Assembly (NCBI RefSeq): GCF_019399895.1
Contig: NC_091865.1
Span: 6,453,001 to 6,517,000 of the forward strand
Source: Cardiocondyla obscurior
Lineage: Eukaryota; Arthropoda; Insecta; Hymenoptera; Formicidae
Reading direction: 5' to 3'
DNA: 64,000 bases
This document shows positions 61,071 to 64,000 of this stretch, in pieces. A program made the position numbers and the translations under genes. Below the pieces are notes generated by a model. The model searched no databases and was not told the DNA's origin. It worked only from the letters and a program-made list of their open reading frames with translations. Within the stretch, counting starts at the first letter, position 1. Every line of letters begins with the position of its first letter.

Positions 61071-64000
61071 ACCGATTAGAGCTCTGAGTATCGGGTATTT
61101 ACGTCTTCGCCGGGTCATCGCGAACGGTCCTTGCGGGCATGCAATATCGACTTCGGTCCCACATCGATCAAAGTCACACATGTACAGATACGTACTTGGT
61201 AACTACCGTATATGTATATGCGCTTCGTTTTCATCTACAAATTCATTAAACGCAAATGAAGATTAATCGTCATAATTCGAAACGCGTAATTACGTCACTT
61301 TGCAATTCGTATTTTTTTTTTTTACGTACCCGCGTGGACTCCTTGTACGAATAAAAGCGAAAGAGGACAGCTGATAGATCGCGCGAAATGATTTCATTTC
61401 GTCATAAAGTCGTAACCGGAAATTTGAATTCCGCTCGCGTCTCGAACTGACTACGCCCTCGCGATTTCGTCGAGCAAATACAGCACAAGGCGGAAGAATG
61501 TTCCGAGAGGCGTTAGCAAGCAAGTTCTACAGTTCGTTTCAAGGAGATCTGGTATGCGCGGTAGGCAGTGGGCATAATGCCGGTTCGGTCCGCAAGTAAT
61601 GATAATAGTTGGCTGCAATCCCGAAGGCTTACCCTCTTGTCGACCGTGTAACCTCTCTCACGTACGACATACGCACACATACACCCGACCTTTCTCACCC
61701 TCTGGATCCTTTTACCCATCCAGTCCTGTCGCTGCATGTGCATTCAGTGACACGAGGACGTTCCCTAACGAGCAGAATCCGAGACTATCGATCTAGTAAT
61801 GCAATGCAGCTAGGGTGAGAAGGGGAACGAGAGAGGGGAGGGCTTCTCCCGATGCGGGAAGCAATTCGAATCCCCTGCGAGCACGCTTCACCTACTTGGT
61901 GCGAAGTGTTGATTTCGACTGCCGAGAGCGATCGGAAGTCTTTGGAAATATTCAGGACTAACTAATCTCAGTTTGCGACTCGCTTCCCCGATGCAGATCC
62001 GGTGCGACCCCAGAAATTAAACCTGACACGCGCAACTGTTAATCTATTTCTGGCAATTTTAGTTTAAATCGAATTCCAGATTGAAGAGAAAACTTTTGCG
62101 CGCGCGAATCGCGAGTAATCCTTTTTACTTCGGCACGAGTTGTATTTACGCAAACGTAAATTAATGCCGCTTTTCAAGGCGGCATTACCGCGGAAATCGA
62201 GAGCTGTCGTGTGAATTAAAAGTTTCGAGATCAGAGCGGCTCATCTCCTTTAACGTCTTTCTCCACGGAGATTCCCCGCCACGTAACACAAATAACGCCC
62301 TTGAATCTGAAGATGGGAAACATTTGCGTAGCGTAAGTTAAAACGCCGGTAAAAGCAATGCGACGTAATGGAAATTGCTACTTCGGGATAAAGTGGCGCA
62401 AACAACTTTACGCCTTAGCCAAGTTTTTTCAACCGCGTTACCTTCCGCGCCCCGCGCCGCGGAATCGCATGTCGCGACGAACACGATCGCGCGCGCTTAC
62501 CCTCGTCGGATTCAAGTGGCTTTTTACTTTCGGCGGTTTTTAACGAGCCCGTTGATGGCCGTGGAAATTCCGCGACAACTCGCCAAGTTGCCAACAATAA
62601 CGCTCGCGCACCGCGATAGTTTACTGCAGCAGTTTGCGCTCTCGCAGGAAAATAATTGCCACGTCGTAACACCGGATACACTTCTCGACAGCTTTATTTG
62701 CATTCGCCATGTAACGTGGCATCGCGTTTAACAGACCGGCGCACGCGAATAAAGCGCAGCGCCATAACTAGTTAGCGTTATTTCGATTTTACAAATTCAT
62801 CGATGAAAGTTTGAACGCAACTTTTCATGGATTCGTAACTGTAACGTTAATTCTGCTTTTGTCGGGTATGAAATTGCAATCTATCTCGGTTTACGTATCC
62901 TCCGTGTACTCTAACTGCCGAGCATCGAAATATTTGTTTATGCACTCCGCACTCCTTTATTCATCGAGTGTTATTTTATCATTTTCTTTATGCATTAAGT
63001 GCACTGTCTGAATATTGATTAATACTCGTGGCAGATTTTCCGAATTTTACATTACCGCGTGACAAAGCGTAAAATTTTTAAAGATTATTCCTACGAAGAC
63101 ATTCAATATTATAAATACGATTTTATTAATCGATTAATATTTAAAGTGTCAGCTTAGTTAATCAGAATTTCAGAAAAATTTGAGCATTAGTAATTTCCGA
63201 GTCACGCATTTTTTAAAATTAATTATTAATTAATTAAATATTATTATCAATAAATCTGTAGCGTAAACAAAAAAATTTGAGATAGAAATTTTGTGTTTAA
63301 GATATAACGTTGTAATCTGAAATTCGACAAGTCGGTTAGCAATTAAATAAATTCGAGAAAATGTAAATTTAGTAGCATTGTTGCGCGAATGACCAGCAGT
63401 TTGCAACCCTTCCGCTGGTATATTCGTTGCTTCCTGAGGGCATAGACCAGAGTTTTTGCCTTGGTGCATTAGGAACGCGATATTTCAAGCTCCGAGCTCA
63501 ACATTGGCCCCGTCTCCCCGTGTGTTTCGCACGTATATGCCGGCGTCCCTTTTCCCTGGACCCCGTAAAACCACCGCGGGCGATTCTGTCTGGTTGGCTC
63601 TGGTTTAAAAACAATCGCTATAACCGCGATCCCCGGGCGGTTTTACCGGGTGAAACAACGCCAAACGCTGACCTGCAGAGCGGCGGGCGAACTTTTCGCT
63701 GACTTGAGCCGGCCTGAGCTTCCCGCGAGGGAAGATTTCGCATTTAATGGCGCTTTGCGGCACCGGAGACCCACTCGACGTTTCGATTATCGTGTTACAT
63801 CGACAGAAGTACGCGCCCTTGACGGAATTCAGCACACTACCAACTTTACCGCGGTATCTTTCTTTTTCCTACGATTCTTTCCTTTTTCAATTTTTCTTCA
63901 TCTCAGCCAAAAAAATTAATAAATACATAAATAAAAAATAAAAAGAAAAATATTAAGCGCGAGAGAAAGCTCTTGTCTGAAGTTAATTTGTTACCAACGC
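61071..64000. other. Right-end stretch without a recognised gene
   Basis: No exon is supported. A short hairpin lies at 62162-62187. Open frames at 61513-61818, 62358-62731 and 63427-63941 overlap on both strands in GC-richer DNA and show no domain. The window ends in ordinary AT-rich sequence. Confidence 0.45.
62162..62187. repeat. 9-bp inverted repeat
   Basis: TAATGCCGC (62162-62170) and its exact reverse complement (62179-62187) are separated by 8 nt. It is a stable short hairpin with no assigned function. Confidence 0.6.

Noticed and set aside
61860..61895. ATTCGAATCCCC string resembling a tRNA T-loop
   Set aside because: No acceptor stem, D-arm or anticodon arm can be drawn around it. 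No other tRNA, rRNA, snRNA or known microRNA sequence was recognised in the window.
1..64000. CRISPR arrays, viral genes, toxin systems or other accessory islands
   Set aside because: There are no spaced direct repeats, no polymerase, capsid or reverse-transcriptase motifs in any frame, and no compact gene cluster.

Overview
The window looks like a piece of an insect nuclear genome. It is AT-rich, gene-poor and full of homopolymer runs and short microsatellites. There is no operon structure, no ribosome-binding-site pattern, and no reading frame longer than about 150 codons. CpG is frequent even in the AT-rich parts, which fits Hymenoptera (ants, bees, wasps), whose genomes are known for undepleted CpG. 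That assignment is inference from composition, not from a recognised gene.

I see one persuasive protein-coding start. At 32062-32194 (+) an ATG opens a 44-codon segment with a signal peptide and ends at a consensus splice donor. It lies behind a purine-rich leader with a short upstream ORF. It reads as the first coding exon of a secreted or type I membrane protein that I could not identify. I found no convincing second coding exon in the remaining 31.8 kb, so most of the right half is probably its first intron, perhaps with unrelated elements inside.

On the minus strand, 17954-18496 holds a plausible spliced transcript. A T-tract acceptor lies at 18497, a donor at 18169, and after a 173-bp intron comes a 43-nt exon with good sites on both sides. 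Whether it is coding or 5' UTR is unclear. A third area, 7141-8095, combines a candidate symmetric exon containing a palindromic CRE with a short GC- and CpG-rich, promoter-like island.

By region: 1-7140 is AT-rich DNA with one GC-balanced patch. 7141-8095 is the candidate exon and island. 8096-17953 has no recognisable gene, but has a perfect 15-bp hairpin at 14337-14372. 17954-19433 is the minus-strand transcript area. 19434-30860 is gene-free, with a 72-bp tandem duplication at 21282-21425. 30861-32194 is a candidate small exon, the leader and the signal-peptide exon. 32195-64000 is putative intron or intergenic DNA, with a 15-unit ACGCA microsatellite at 40361 and a few weak exon or small-ORF candidates.

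I found no rRNA, tRNA, CRISPR array, intact transposon, viral gene or recognisable new biological system. Most long open frames overlap others on both strands and look like chance. Weak candidates are listed at low confidence so that RNA-seq or protein homology can settle them.
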